Assembly (NCBI GenBank): GCA_017530105.1
Contig: JAFXMW010000066.1
Coordinates: 1 to 39,617 of the forward strand
Origin: Bacteroidales bacterium
GTDB lineage: Bacteria > Bacteroidota > Bacteroidia > Bacteroidales > P3
Length of the DNA: 39,617 bases
Direction of reading: 5' to 3'
A program made the translations under genes and the position numbers. This document shows positions 7,517 to 15,315 of this stretch, one piece after another. Numbering within the stretch: position 1 is the first letter of the stretch; each line of letters opens with the position of its first letter. The notes beneath the pieces were generated by a model that made no database searches, was not told the DNA's origin, and saw only the letters and a list, made by a program, of their open reading frames with translations.

Positions 7517-8449
7517 ATGAAACGATTGCTGAAAAACACGATACTCTTCACGTTGGTGGCTGTAGTTGCCTACCTGATGTTGCTTTGTCTATTGGGCGAC
7601 TTGGGTTGGGTTCGCACTGCACGCACCGAGATGAAGAATCGCGGTTTTCTCAATACGCGCATCAAAGACATTGCCAACTACCACAACGTCGATGTGCTTT
7701 TTCTTGGTTCATCGCATTGCTACCGCACTTTCGACACCAGGTTTTATCGTTCGCACGGCATCAGTTGCTTCAATCTGGGTTCTTCCAACCAAACTCCTAT
7801 CCAGACATACATTCTGCTGAAGCAATATCTGGACAGTCTCAATCCTAAGTTTGTGGTTTTTGAGGTACATCCCGATATCATGAAAAACGACGGAATAGAA
7901 TGTGCAGTGGACTTACTCATGAACGTCCCCATGAACTGTGAGGCGACACGAATGACATGGAAAACGGGCAACATAAAGGTAATAAACACCTGGTTCTATG
8001 CCTTATACAATCAATACATCTGTAACAGGCTTCAGCATTGTAAGGAAGACAGCGTGATGGATGATGCCTTATACGTGCCTGGTGGCTATGTGGAGATAAG
8101 GCGGAAAGAGTTTGTAAGGAAGAACTACTCACGCCATAACCTCACTATCCGCCCTGAACAGATGGAAGCTTTGAAAAAGTGCCTTAACCTTCTAAAGGAA
8201 CGAGATATACCCTATATGCTTGTCGAGGTGCAGGATGCAGAACAACTACGTTCAGCCTTTAAAAACCACGAGTGGTTTGAGAGAAAGATGAAAGCCTTGG
8301 GTCCCTACCGTTACAAAGTGCTCCCTCTTGTGGACACTGTGCATTTTTGCAACAGCAACCACCTTTTCATCCCCGGCATCGAATTGTTCAACAATGATTT
8401 TCTGCCCGACTTAGAGAAAGAGCTATCTAACATAGAACAAGATATTTAA
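7517..8449 (+). CDS. SGNH-hydrolase-like membrane-anchored partner of MBOAT acyltransferase
   Basis: About 310 residues, reading from the ATG at 7517, one base after the MBOAT stop. An earlier in-frame ATG at 7463 would place the start inside the MBOAT gene and is less likely. The protein begins MKRLLKNTILFTLVAVVAYL, an N-terminal membrane anchor. It then has VLFLGSSHCYRTFD, the serine block of AlgX/DltD-type SGNH proteins, CFNLGSSNQTPIQT and FVVFEVHPD. Near the C-terminus, where a DxxH block is expected, the sequence reads CNSNHLFIPGIELFN, with Asn in place of Asp; a DTVH lies just upstream. It probably transfers an acyl group from the MBOAT protein to a periplasmic glycan. Family placement is good, activity uncertain. 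Confidence 0.78.
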   Translation: MKRLLKNTILFTLVAVVAYLMLLCLLGDLGWVRTARTEMKNRGFLNTRIKDIANYHNVDVLFLGSSHCYRTFDTRFYRSHGISCFNLGSSNQTPIQTYILLKQYLDSLNPKFVVFEVHPDIMKNDGIECAVDLLMNVPMNCEATRMTWKTGNIKVINTWFYALYNQYICNRLQHCKEDSVMDDALYVPGGYVEIRRKEFVRKNYSRHNLTIRPEQMEALKKCLNLLKERDIPYMLVEVQDAEQLRSAFKNHEWFERKMKALGPYRYKVLPLVDTVHFCNSNHLFIPGIELFNNDFLPDLEKELSNIEQDI

Positions 8450-8473
8450 CCAATAACATAATACCATAATACC

Positions 8474-9532
8474 ATGCATATAATAGGACTGATGTCGGGA
8501 ACCTCCCTTGACGGGCTGGATGTAGCCTACTGCGAAATTGACGACCACGGGTTTAAACTGCTGGCAGCCGAAACCTATCCCTACAGCAGCGATTGGACAC
8601 GACTGCTTTCCTCGCTTGAGAAAGCCTCAGCCTATGAGTATGCATTGCTCAATGTGAAGTTGGGGCACTATATGGGACAGATGGTAAACCGTTTCAGACA
8701 GGAGCACCCGGGGCCATGTGATGCCATTGCCTCCCATGGCCACACCATTTTCCACCGTCCCAAGTTGCATTTTACTGCTCAAATTGGCGATGGGGATGCA
8801 ATAGCCGCTGAAACAGGATTACCCGTAGTGTACAATTTCCGTTCACTTGATGTGGCTTTAAACGGGCAAGGAGCGCCCTTGGTACCTATTGGCGACCGGC
8901 TACTCTTCGGGCAATACGACGCCTGTCTGAATCTGGGTGGGTTCTGCAATATTTCATACGAGGAGCCTAACGTCGGACGGGTGGCTTTTGACATCTGCCC
9001 ATGCAATATGGTGCTGAACCATCTGGCTCGAAAGGAGAACAAACCATTCGACAACAACGGCCTGATGGCCCGGAGCGGAATGATTGACACTCCTTTGCTG
9101 GAACAAATGGATTCGCTGGACTATTACCGCCGTCCATTGCCCAAATCGTTAGGAAAAGAGTGGTTTGTGGAACAATTCCTACCCTTACTCACCAAAGGGG
9201 GACAAAACAACAGAAACCTATTACGAACCACCGTAGAACATATTGCCCGCCAAGTGGCTTGGGCTACAAAAGGCCATAGCATCAGCAACATGCTGGTTAC
9301 TGGTGGTGGTGCCAAGAACAAATTCCTCATTGCACGCCTACAATCGTTGGTGCCAGGTTGCAAGATTACCATTCCGTCCGACGACATCATTGACTACAAA
9401 GAAGCCATTATTTTCGCCCTGCTGGGGTATCTACGCTTAAACAATGAGAACAACTGTCTGAGCAGTGTAACCGGAGCCATTCGCGACAACTGTGGGGGCG
9501 ATATTGCAGGAATTCCCAATATCAGTCAATAA
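8474..9532 (+). CDS. anmK: anhydro-N-acetylmuramic acid kinase
   Basis: A 352-residue cytoplasmic sugar kinase of the ASKHA fold that opens the 1,6-anhydro ring of anhydro-MurNAc and phosphorylates it to MurNAc-6-phosphate in peptidoglycan recycling. The ATP site motif MSGTSLDGLDVAY stands at residues 7-19. Further signatures are IASHGHTIFHRP, ETGLPVVYNFRS, GQGAPLVPIGD, LNLGGFCNIS and LVTGGGAKNKFLI. Length is close to the family norm. It follows the SGNH-like gene by 24 bases and may share its transcript. Its last 11 bases overlap the 3' end of hemW on the opposite strand. Confidence 0.95.
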   Translation: MHIIGLMSGTSLDGLDVAYCEIDDHGFKLLAAETYPYSSDWTRLLSSLEKASAYEYALLNVKLGHYMGQMVNRFRQEHPGPCDAIASHGHTIFHRPKLHFTAQIGDGDAIAAETGLPVVYNFRSLDVALNGQGAPLVPIGDRLLFGQYDACLNLGGFCNISYEEPNVGRVAFDICPCNMVLNHLARKENKPFDNNGLMARSGMIDTPLLEQMDSLDYYRRPLPKSLGKEWFVEQFLPLLTKGGQNNRNLLRTTVEHIARQVAWATKGHSISNMLVTGGGAKNKFLIARLQSLVPGCKITIPSDDIIDYKEAIIFALLGYLRLNNENNCLSSVTGAIRDNCGGDIAGIPNISQ

Positions 9533-10631
9533 ACAGTTCCGCCGCTATTCCATCGGCCTGCAGCAACCCCTGTCGGGTTGGTACATAATGGGTGGGAGTC
9601 TCCATTATCAGCCCCTTGGCAACCAATTGTTCCACAGAACGGGACAACTCCTTTGCATACTTGGACGGAATCATGGCTTTTGCGATGCCGTCGGTGGTAC
9701 GGAGAGCCGTCATAACATACTCGTTGTAAGCATCGTTTTCGTCAAGGTCCTCTTTCTGAAAATCTATGGCACCATTCACAACACTTGCAACATATTTCCT
9801 CACATCCGGCACATTCCACCGACGACTATGTCCATCGAACGAGTGAGCGGCCGCTCCCACGCCAAGGTAAGGAGTATAATCCCAATAACGGCTGTTGTGC
9901 CTCGATTTGAACCCCTGCTTGCAGAAGCTGGAAATCTCATACTGACCGAACCCAGTTTTGGACGACCATTCAATCAAGGTCTCATAATGTTGCAGCGACT
10001 CTTCTTCATCGGCTACCACCACACGCCCCTGCTCCACCTGAGACCACAGCATTGTTCCCGGCTCCACCGAGAGGGCATACGCCGAGAGGTGACTGACCGG
10101 CAAACGCTCCACCTGCCTTAAGTTCTCCCTCCATTGTTCCACACTCTGATGTGGCAAGCCATATATCAAATCAATACTGATGTTGCCGAAACCGGCAACA
10201 AATGCTTCTTTTACCGCCTCGACAGCTTGATGAGCACTATGCCGCCGGTTGAGCAGTTTCAAATCGCTATCGTGGAACGACTGCACACCGATGCTGATGC
10301 GGTTGAAAAAGCCCAATGATTTGAGACCTTTCAAGTATTCCTGCGTCAGGTCCTCGGGGTTGGCCTCAAGAGTGGCTTCCTCTATGGCCGAGACATCGTA
10401 ATACAAGCGTATTGTCTCCACTATCTGTCCAATCTGCCCTATGGTAAGCACCGTGGGCGTGCCCCCGCCGAAATAGACAGTCCGTACAGGATGGCACACC
10501 TCATGCCGACGCATGGCCAATTCGCTACAAAGCGCATCGACATAGGCCTGCTTGTCGCTGGAAGTAACGACGGAATAGAAAGCGCAGTAGGTACATTTGC
10601 GGTGACAGAAAGGGATATGTAGGTATATCAT
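9522..10631 (-). CDS. hemW: HemW-type radical SAM protein (heme chaperone, HemN-like)
   Basis: About 369 residues. I chose the ATG at 10631 because MIYLHIPFCHRKCTYCAFYS is the standard family start; an in-frame ATG 45 bases upstream would lie within meaB and adds only an atypical extension. The radical SAM cysteines CHRKCTYC bind a 4Fe-4S cluster. The residue after AF is not the fourth cysteine of true HemN, which points to HemW, a heme-handling protein, rather than coproporphyrinogen oxidase. Other signatures are YFGGGTPTVL, TLEANPEDLT, RISIGVQSF, ISIDLIYGLPHQ and GVGAAAHSF. It starts one base after the meaB stop codon, so the two are coupled, and overlaps the end of anmK by 11 bases. Confidence 0.92.
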   Translation of the reverse strand: MIYLHIPFCHRKCTYCAFYSVVTSSDKQAYVDALCSELAMRRHEVCHPVRTVYFGGGTPTVLTIGQIGQIVETIRLYYDVSAIEEATLEANPEDLTQEYLKGLKSLGFFNRISIGVQSFHDSDLKLLNRRHSAHQAVEAVKEAFVAGFGNISIDLIYGLPHQSVEQWRENLRQVERLPVSHLSAYALSVEPGTMLWSQVEQGRVVVADEEESLQHYETLIEWSSKTGFGQYEISSFCKQGFKSRHNSRYWDYTPYLGVGAAAHSFDGHSRRWNVPDVRKYVASVVNGAIDFQKEDLDENDAYNEYVMTALRTTDGIAKAMIPSKYAKELSRSVEQLVAKGLIMETPTHYVPTRQGLLQADGIAAELFID

Positions 10632-10632
10632 G

Positions 10633-11733
10633 CTATCTATTACTATCAAGGAGCATGTCGGCGGCAGCATAGGCACTTATCTTGTTCTCCAGAATATCCT
10701 GACTCACCTGTGCGATACGCTGCTCCATACCGGGAGCGTTATAGAAACGGTCGCGAAGACCATTCTCAATGGTCTCACTAAGAATACGTAAATTCTGTTG
10801 CTGGCGCTTATGATAGAAATAGCCGTTGGTCTTGGTGAACGTGACATACTCCATCACATTGTTCCACAACTCCTGCACTCCCTGATGGGTATAGGCAGAG
10901 CAAAGCATTACCTTCACCATCCAATGCGATTCTGGCATGGGGAAAAGATGCAGCGCATTGCGGAACTGGGTAGCGGCAAGTTCGGCCTTGGTTTGGTCGA
11001 TGTCGCATTTGTTTATGGCTATCATGTCTGCCATTTCCATGATTCCGCGCTTTATACCCTGCAATTCATCACCGGTGTTGGCCAATTGAAGAAGCAGAAA
11101 AAAGTCGACCATAGAATGTGCGGCCACTTCTGACTGACCCACACCCACAGTTTCAACAATAACGACATCGAAACCCGCAGCCTCGCACAACACGATAATT
11201 TCTCGGGTTTTACGAGCCACACCTCCGAGAGATCCTGCCGAAGGGGAAGGCCGTATGAAAGCATTGGGGTCGACAGACAATTCCTCCATTCTGGTTTTAT
11301 CGCCCAAAATACTGCCTTTGCTACGCTCGCTACTGGGGTCGATGGCCAGCACCGCCACCTTATGGTTGTGGGCAGTAAGATACTTGCCTAATGCTTCAAT
11401 TATGGTGCTTTTTCCGGCACCGGGGACACCCGTTATTCCCAGACGAACCGACTTGCCAGAATAGGGCAGACAACGTTCTATTACCTGCTGGGCTTTCTGC
11501 TGATGGGAATGAAGCGAACTCTCCACCAAGGTGATAGCACGGCTCAGCATGGTGCGTTCTCCGTGCAGTATTCCCCCCACCATTTCTTCAACAGAGGGCT
11601 CTTCACGACGTCGCGCACGCATACGCTCAAGATAGCTATTACTCACTTGTTCAGGCTGTTTCACGCCTTCCTGTACATTTAGTGCAGTTTCATAGTCGAA
11701 ATTGCTATATAATCTCTTGTCTTCAGTAGCCAT
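10633..11733 (-). CDS. meaB: MeaB/ArgK-family GTPase, methylmalonyl-CoA mutase chaperone
   Basis: A 366-residue G3E-type GTPase. Family members protect and gate cofactor loading of B12-dependent methylmalonyl-CoA mutase. Walker A is GVPGAGKST, followed by AVLAIDPSSERSKGSILGDKTRM, IRPSPSAGSLGGVA, the switch region ETVGVGQSE, and NKCD for guanine specificity. The C-terminal dimerisation arm is present and length is normal. No mutase gene lies in the window, so the partner must be elsewhere. The downstream hemW begins within one base of the stop, indicating a two-gene operon. I found only a near-consensus, not an exact, promoter upstream. Confidence 0.94.
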   Translation of the reverse strand: MATEDKRLYSNFDYETALNVQEGVKQPEQVSNSYLERMRARRREEPSVEEMVGGILHGERTMLSRAITLVESSLHSHQQKAQQVIERCLPYSGKSVRLGITGVPGAGKSTIIEALGKYLTAHNHKVAVLAIDPSSERSKGSILGDKTRMEELSVDPNAFIRPSPSAGSLGGVARKTREIIVLCEAAGFDVVIVETVGVGQSEVAAHSMVDFFLLLQLANTGDELQGIKRGIMEMADMIAINKCDIDQTKAELAATQFRNALHLFPMPESHWMVKVMLCSAYTHQGVQELWNNVMEYVTFTKTNGYFYHKRQQQNLRILSETIENGLRDRFYNAPGMEQRIAQVSQDILENKISAYAAADMLLDSNR

Positions 11734-11810
11734 TTGCCGTTAAAAATTGTTTTTATCCAAAACGTAAAAAATTCATTTATAGTATGTATAAAAAATATTT
11801 TCAAAAAAAT

Positions 11811-11841
11811 TTTGTCATGTCGCAAAAAGTTAGTACTTTTG
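11811..11841 (+). promoter_or_regulatory. promoter of the tRNA-Met gene
   Basis: TTTG at 11811-11814, then exactly 19 bases, then TACTTTTG at 11834-11841. This full match to the Bacteroidota promoter form places the transcript start near 11847, about 18 bases before the mature tRNA 5' end. Confidence 0.8.
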
Positions 11842-11864
11842 CATCCGCTTTTGAGAAAAAAAAT

Positions 11865-11938
11865 GGCGGGATAGCTCAGCTGGTTAGAGCGCTGGATTCA
11901 TAACCCGGAGGTCATCAGTTCAAGTCTGATTCCCGCTA
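11865..11938 (+). tRNA. tRNA-Met (anticodon CAT, elongator type)
   Basis: A complete 74-nt cloverleaf. The acceptor arm is GGCGGGA (11865-11871) with TCCCGCT (11931-11937), where the first pair is G-U. The D arm is GCTC/GAGC, and the anticodon loop TTCATAA has CAT at 11899-11901. The anticodon stem is CTGGA/CCCGG with an A-C pair next to the loop, and the T arm is ATCAG/CTGAT around TTCAAGT. A paired acceptor end argues against initiator tRNA. The 3' CCA is not encoded (A, then CTA). The isoleucine tRNA with a modified CAT anticodon is the main alternative. Confidence 0.92.
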
Positions 11939-11946
11939 CTAAACAA

Positions 11947-11985
11947 AAAGGTCTTGACGAAAACATCAAGACCTTTGTTTTTTTT
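11947..11985 (+). terminator. rho-independent terminator after tRNA-Met
   Basis: A perfect 11-bp stem, AAAGGTCTTGA (11947-11957) with TCAAGACCTTT (11966-11976), an 8-base loop, and a run of eight T after one G. The opposite strand also has T-rich sequence after the stem, so it may serve the SPOR gene (11997-12461, minus) too. Confidence 0.9.
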
Positions 11986-11996
11986 AGATATATGCT

Positions 11997-12461
11997 CTAA
12001 ATGTCATCTTCTGTCTCAGGAACCATTTCGTCCCAATCAATCTGAGTGGGATAGATATTGTCGCGGATGATTGTGCCAGGAAAATCCACACGGATTTTCT
12101 GCAAAAAGACATAAGCATCCAAACGAGTTCTGAAATCACCCACTTTCACTTTAAAATTAGGTTCGTCAAACACCACATAAGCTTCCACTCCCGGGTAAGC
12201 TTCGCGTATGCGGTCTTTCATTTCGAAAGCTCGATTCTTGGAGGCCGTGCCAGAAAGTGAAGCCACCTGAATACGATAGCCCGGAATAGTACGTACACGC
12301 TCGTTAAGCTCGATATGTTTCTGCACCAATTGACTTACAGCCACATCGCCCTTAATCTCAATATGCCCTTTGCTTCGGTTACTACCATGTGGACGATATG
12401 TCTGTGCTGCTGCCATTACACATATCAATGTGAGCATGGAAAACAAGAATATCTTCTTCAT
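11997..12461 (-). CDS. secreted SPOR-domain protein
   Basis: A 154-residue exported protein. The N-terminus MKKIFLFSMLTLICVMAAAQ is a clear signal peptide ending near residue 19. After a short linker, residues about 60-135 form a SPOR domain: GYRIQVASLSGTASKNRAFEMKDRI, VYVVF-type strand AYVVFDEPNFKVKVGDFRTRLDAYVFLQKI, then FPGTIIRD. SPOR domains bind denuded peptidoglycan glycan strands, so a periplasmic cell-wall role is likely. It ends before the tRNA terminator and starts 104 bases after the Usp gene on the same strand; I did not find a consensus promoter of its own. Confidence 0.88.
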   Translation of the reverse strand: MKKIFLFSMLTLICVMAAAQTYRPHGSNRSKGHIEIKGDVAVSQLVQKHIELNERVRTIPGYRIQVASLSGTASKNRAFEMKDRIREAYPGVEAYVVFDEPNFKVKVGDFRTRLDAYVFLQKIRVDFPGTIIRDNIYPTQIDWDEMVPETEDDI

Positions 12462-12565
12462 AATAAGTAATCTACTCTATTCTATTAAACAATGAAAATA
12501 GCACGACAACTACGCCCATGAAAGAGGAACCATATTGCTGCTTTTCGCATGTAAAAGTCGCTGAA

Positions 12566-13378
12566 CTATCTTAGCATATTGACCTCTTCGGGTCGAATAG
12601 AGAGCACAGGACATTTTGAAAGCGTGAGCATCTGTTGTGCATATGTACCAAGCAGGAAACTTGTCAAGGATGATTCCTGCTCAGTCATGATGACAATCAT
12701 ATCAGCATTGACTGAGTCTGCATATTCAAGCGTGGTCAACGTAAGGTTTTTAGGTACGCTGACGCATCTCGTGCTATGTTTTACTTCAGACTTGGTGAGG
12801 TAATTGTCAACCTGATTGACGTATCCGTCAACAATGTTTTTAATAGACTTATTTTCCGAAGTATACAAACCCAAAATGTGCAACTCGGAGCCAAACGCTT
12901 TCGCAAAATTTGCAGCTGCGGCAATCTTCTGACGTGTATCAGGCGAGCTATCCAAAGGAACTACGATGTTATCCAACGACTTGCTAAAATCGAAATCCTC
13001 CCTAATGGTTAGCACAGGATAGGGAGAGCCAGCAATCGTGCGATAAGTATTACGTCCAATCCAATTCTTCTCAAACCCTGACATACCGTGGGTTCCCACA
13101 ACAATCAAGAACGCATCATCCTCCTTAGCCTGTTCGCATATCTCATGCGAAACCTTGCCCTCTCGGATGACATAGTCCATCTTGATTCCTTTCAACAAAT
13201 GAGCTACGCCCGCATTACGGCGTTCGATTTCCTCACGAATTGGTCCCTCGTCTTGGTCTTTTTCTTTAACATATACAAGTCGCAAATCCTGCTGGAATCG
13301 GTTTGCTATATCGATGGAGAAATCAACAGCATAAGCCGACCCGGTAGAAAAATCAAATCCAACAAGTATTTTACTCAT
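12566..13378 (-). CDS. tandem-domain universal stress protein
   Basis: A 270-residue cytoplasmic protein with two Usp domains. Domain 1 (about 1-145) starts MSKILVGFDFSTGSAYAVDF and ends VVGTHGMSGFEKNWIGRNTYRTIAGSPYPVLTI, in which Gly-2x-Gly-9x-Gly spacing is kept but the usual following Ser/Thr is Arg. Domain 2 (about 150-270) runs from NIVVPLDSSPDTRQKI to SKCPVLSIRPEE and keeps MIVIMTEQESSLTSFLLGTYAQQML, without an obvious ATP-binding glycine set. Such proteins respond to starvation or redox stress; a specific role is not shown. A well-formed promoter lies upstream at 13422-13451. Confidence 0.92.
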   Translation of the reverse strand: MSKILVGFDFSTGSAYAVDFSIDIANRFQQDLRLVYVKEKDQDEGPIREEIERRNAGVAHLLKGIKMDYVIREGKVSHEICEQAKEDDAFLIVVGTHGMSGFEKNWIGRNTYRTIAGSPYPVLTIREDFDFSKSLDNIVVPLDSSPDTRQKIAAAANFAKAFGSELHILGLYTSENKSIKNIVDGYVNQVDNYLTKSEVKHSTRCVSVPKNLTLTTLEYADSVNADMIVIMTEQESSLTSFLLGTYAQQMLTLSKCPVLSIRPEEVNMLR

Positions 13379-13421
13379 AACTATCTATTTAAAATTTAAG
13401 AAACCATAATAATTCACACTA

Positions 13422-13451
13422 CAAAAGTACACATTTTTTTTTGAATTACAA
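13422..13451 (-). promoter_or_regulatory. promoter of the universal stress protein gene
   Basis: On the minus strand TTG (13449-13451), 19 bases, then TACTTTTG (13422-13429). The leader to the ATG at 13378 would be about 37 bases. Confidence 0.78.
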
Positions 13452-14273
13452 CTTTTTCCATCTTTTTTTTTTGAAATAATAACCAATGTCATTTTGTTCT
13501 TTCCTTATCCTCACTAAATTATATTACTTGTGATTTTTTTTTATTTCATTTTTTAATCATCTTCAATGCATCAATTCATGTCTATTTCTTGAATCTTTTT
13601 TTATCATTTGACATTGCAAAAATGCAAACTTTCATTTGATACAACCAATAAACCCCAATCGGTCATTAGGTTTTTCGTCAAATAACTATTACTTCTCCAT
13701 CACATATCTATTACATATCTATGACTTCTGTATCCAATGAATATAGAAGTAAAAGACAACTGATGACGAAACGATGCCCCATAAGCAACCTTGCCACTAA
13801 CCTTAATCGGTTATTTGGGTTAGTGTCAGGGGTGAACCCAAAACGGTTGTCATGAAGCCGAAAAACGTTGCGGAGTATCATGCTACCCGGTAGGGACGAA
13901 AGGGTACAATCCAATAACCGACTTGGAAAAAAAAATAGCGATTTCTACCAATCACCCCAAAAAGGTGTGATATGAATAACACCATACGAAATGCAGTGAT
14001 TATGTGTGGCAACGAAGTGCGTCCCGAAAGATGAAGAAGCGCCTGTGGCACTTCGATTGCGTCAGCGGAGAAAAAGACGACATGATAACAAAATAAAAAT
14101 AACCCTCCTGATGAGTTTTTTTCTTTTTTCGCCTTTCGCCAAAAAAGAGAAAGAACAAAAAACACACACATATTTAACTATAAAACAAAAGCTTACAACA
14201 CATATCAAAACATATCAGATTGATTCTGTCACAAAACAGTTAAAAACTTTTTATAAAAAAATAACAATAAAGA
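13452..14273. other. long non-coding gap with short inverted and direct repeats
   Basis: About 820 bases between two divergent promoters without a convincing gene; open frames of 60-100 codons here lack start context and family features. Visible structure: a tandem 11-mer CATATCTATTA/CATATCTATGA (13703-13724); three related sites of the form TCGGTnATTnGG (13659-13670, 13807-13819 and, inverted, 13911-13921); hairpin arms TACCC/GGGTA near 13884-13906; and an exact 8-bp inverted repeat CGAAGTGC (14013-14020) with GCACTTCG (14048-14055). The middle part (about 13730-14060) is richer in G and C than its A/T-rich flanks. It may be a decayed gene or hold an RNA. Confidence 0.5.
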
Positions 14274-14303
14274 TTGTTGAAACGAAAAAAAAACGTAAAT
14301 TTG
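14274..14303 (+). promoter_or_regulatory. promoter of the rnf operon
   Basis: TTG at 14274-14276, 19 bases, then TAAATTTG at 14296-14303, matching the Bacteroidota form. Transcription would start near 14309, about 43 bases before the rnfB ATG. Confidence 0.78.
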
Positions 14304-14352
14304 CAATTTGAATACATCATAAAAAAGAAACAAAAAAAACACTAATAAAACA

Positions 14353-15279
14353 ATGACTAACATGATTTTGACTGCAGTATTGGTATTAGGCCTAATAGGT
14401 GTTATCTTTGCCATAGTACTGTATTTTGTCGCCCAAAAGTTCAAAGTTTTAGAAGATCCGCTTATCGACGAGATTGCAGAAGTGCTCCCGGGAGCAAACT
14501 GTGGCGGCTGTGGAAAGGCCGGATGTCGTGCCATGGCCGAGGCCTTTGTCAAGCAAGGAAACATGGACGGGCTGAAATGTCCTGCCGGCGGTGAAGAGGT
14601 TGCAAAAAAAGTCGCCGAACTGCTCGGATGCACACCTGAAGTCTCCGACCCCATGGTTGCTGTTGTGCGCTGTAACGGAAGTTGTGGAAACGCTGTGTCG
14701 AAGAATAACTTTGACGGGTTAGCCGACTGTGCTTTTGCCAACAGTGTTTATGCTGGCGAAAGCGGTTGTACCTTTGGATGCCTTGGTCTGGGCAACTGTG
14801 TCAAGGCATGCCAATTCGGAGCCTTAAGCATGGATCCGGAAACAGGGTTGCCAGTGGTGGACGAAGAAAAATGTACCGCCTGCGGAGCTTGTGTCAAAAC
14901 ATGTCCACGCGGCATAATAGAGCTTCGCAAAAAGGGCATTAAAAATCGTAGGGTGTACGTCGCCTGCCGCAATAAAGAAAAGGGTGCTGTGGCACGCAAA
15001 TGGTGTTCCGCCGCTTGCATCGGTTGTGGAAAATGCGAAAAGACTTGTCCTTTCGGTGCAATAAAAGTGGAAAACAATTTAGCCTACATTGACTTCAATC
15101 TATGTCGTCTCTGTCGCAAATGCGTTGCGGAATGTCCTACGGGTGCCATTCACGCTGTCAACTTTCCTCCTCTTCCCCCCAAAAAGGAACCAGCTGATTC
15201 CACTGCAGTGAAAGAGCCTATCGAAACAAAGGCACCAGAAACAGCTAAAGAACCCGTCAATATTAATCCGACCTATTAA
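14353..15279 (+). CDS. rnfB: Rnf complex subunit B, ferredoxin-type iron-sulfur protein
   Basis: A 308-residue subunit that receives electrons from reduced ferredoxin in the ion-pumping ferredoxin:NAD+ oxidoreductase. An N-terminal membrane anchor (about 5-28) precedes the four-cysteine cluster motif NCGGCGKAGC with a distal cysteine (C50, C53, C58, C76). Several ferredoxin-like 4Fe-4S motifs follow, including CTACGACVKTCPRG, CIGCGKCEKTCPFG and CRLCRKCVAECPTG, plus CLGLGNCVKACQFG. The last 35 residues are a Pro/Glu/Lys-rich tail, a common but variable feature. It is the first gene of the operon, the usual Bacteroidota order. Confidence 0.95.
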   Translation: MTNMILTAVLVLGLIGVIFAIVLYFVAQKFKVLEDPLIDEIAEVLPGANCGGCGKAGCRAMAEAFVKQGNMDGLKCPAGGEEVAKKVAELLGCTPEVSDPMVAVVRCNGSCGNAVSKNNFDGLADCAFANSVYAGESGCTFGCLGLGNCVKACQFGALSMDPETGLPVVDEEKCTACGACVKTCPRGIIELRKKGIKNRRVYVACRNKEKGAVARKWCSAACIGCGKCEKTCPFGAIKVENNLAYIDFNLCRLCRKCVAECPTGAIHAVNFPPLPPKKEPADSTAVKEPIETKAPETAKEPVNINPTY

Positions 15280-15315
15280 AAGAATTTCTATCGTCCGTAT
15301 TAATTATTATAGAAG

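Noticed and set aside
10632-10676. Upstream ATG for hemW at 10676
   Set aside because: It adds 15 atypical residues and overlaps meaB; MIYLHIPFC is the standard family start.
13711-14171. Minus-strand frames of 67 and 97 codons in the Usp-rnf gap
   Set aside because: No promoter, no recognisable domain, poor codon pattern; a decayed gene remains possible and is noted under the gap itself.
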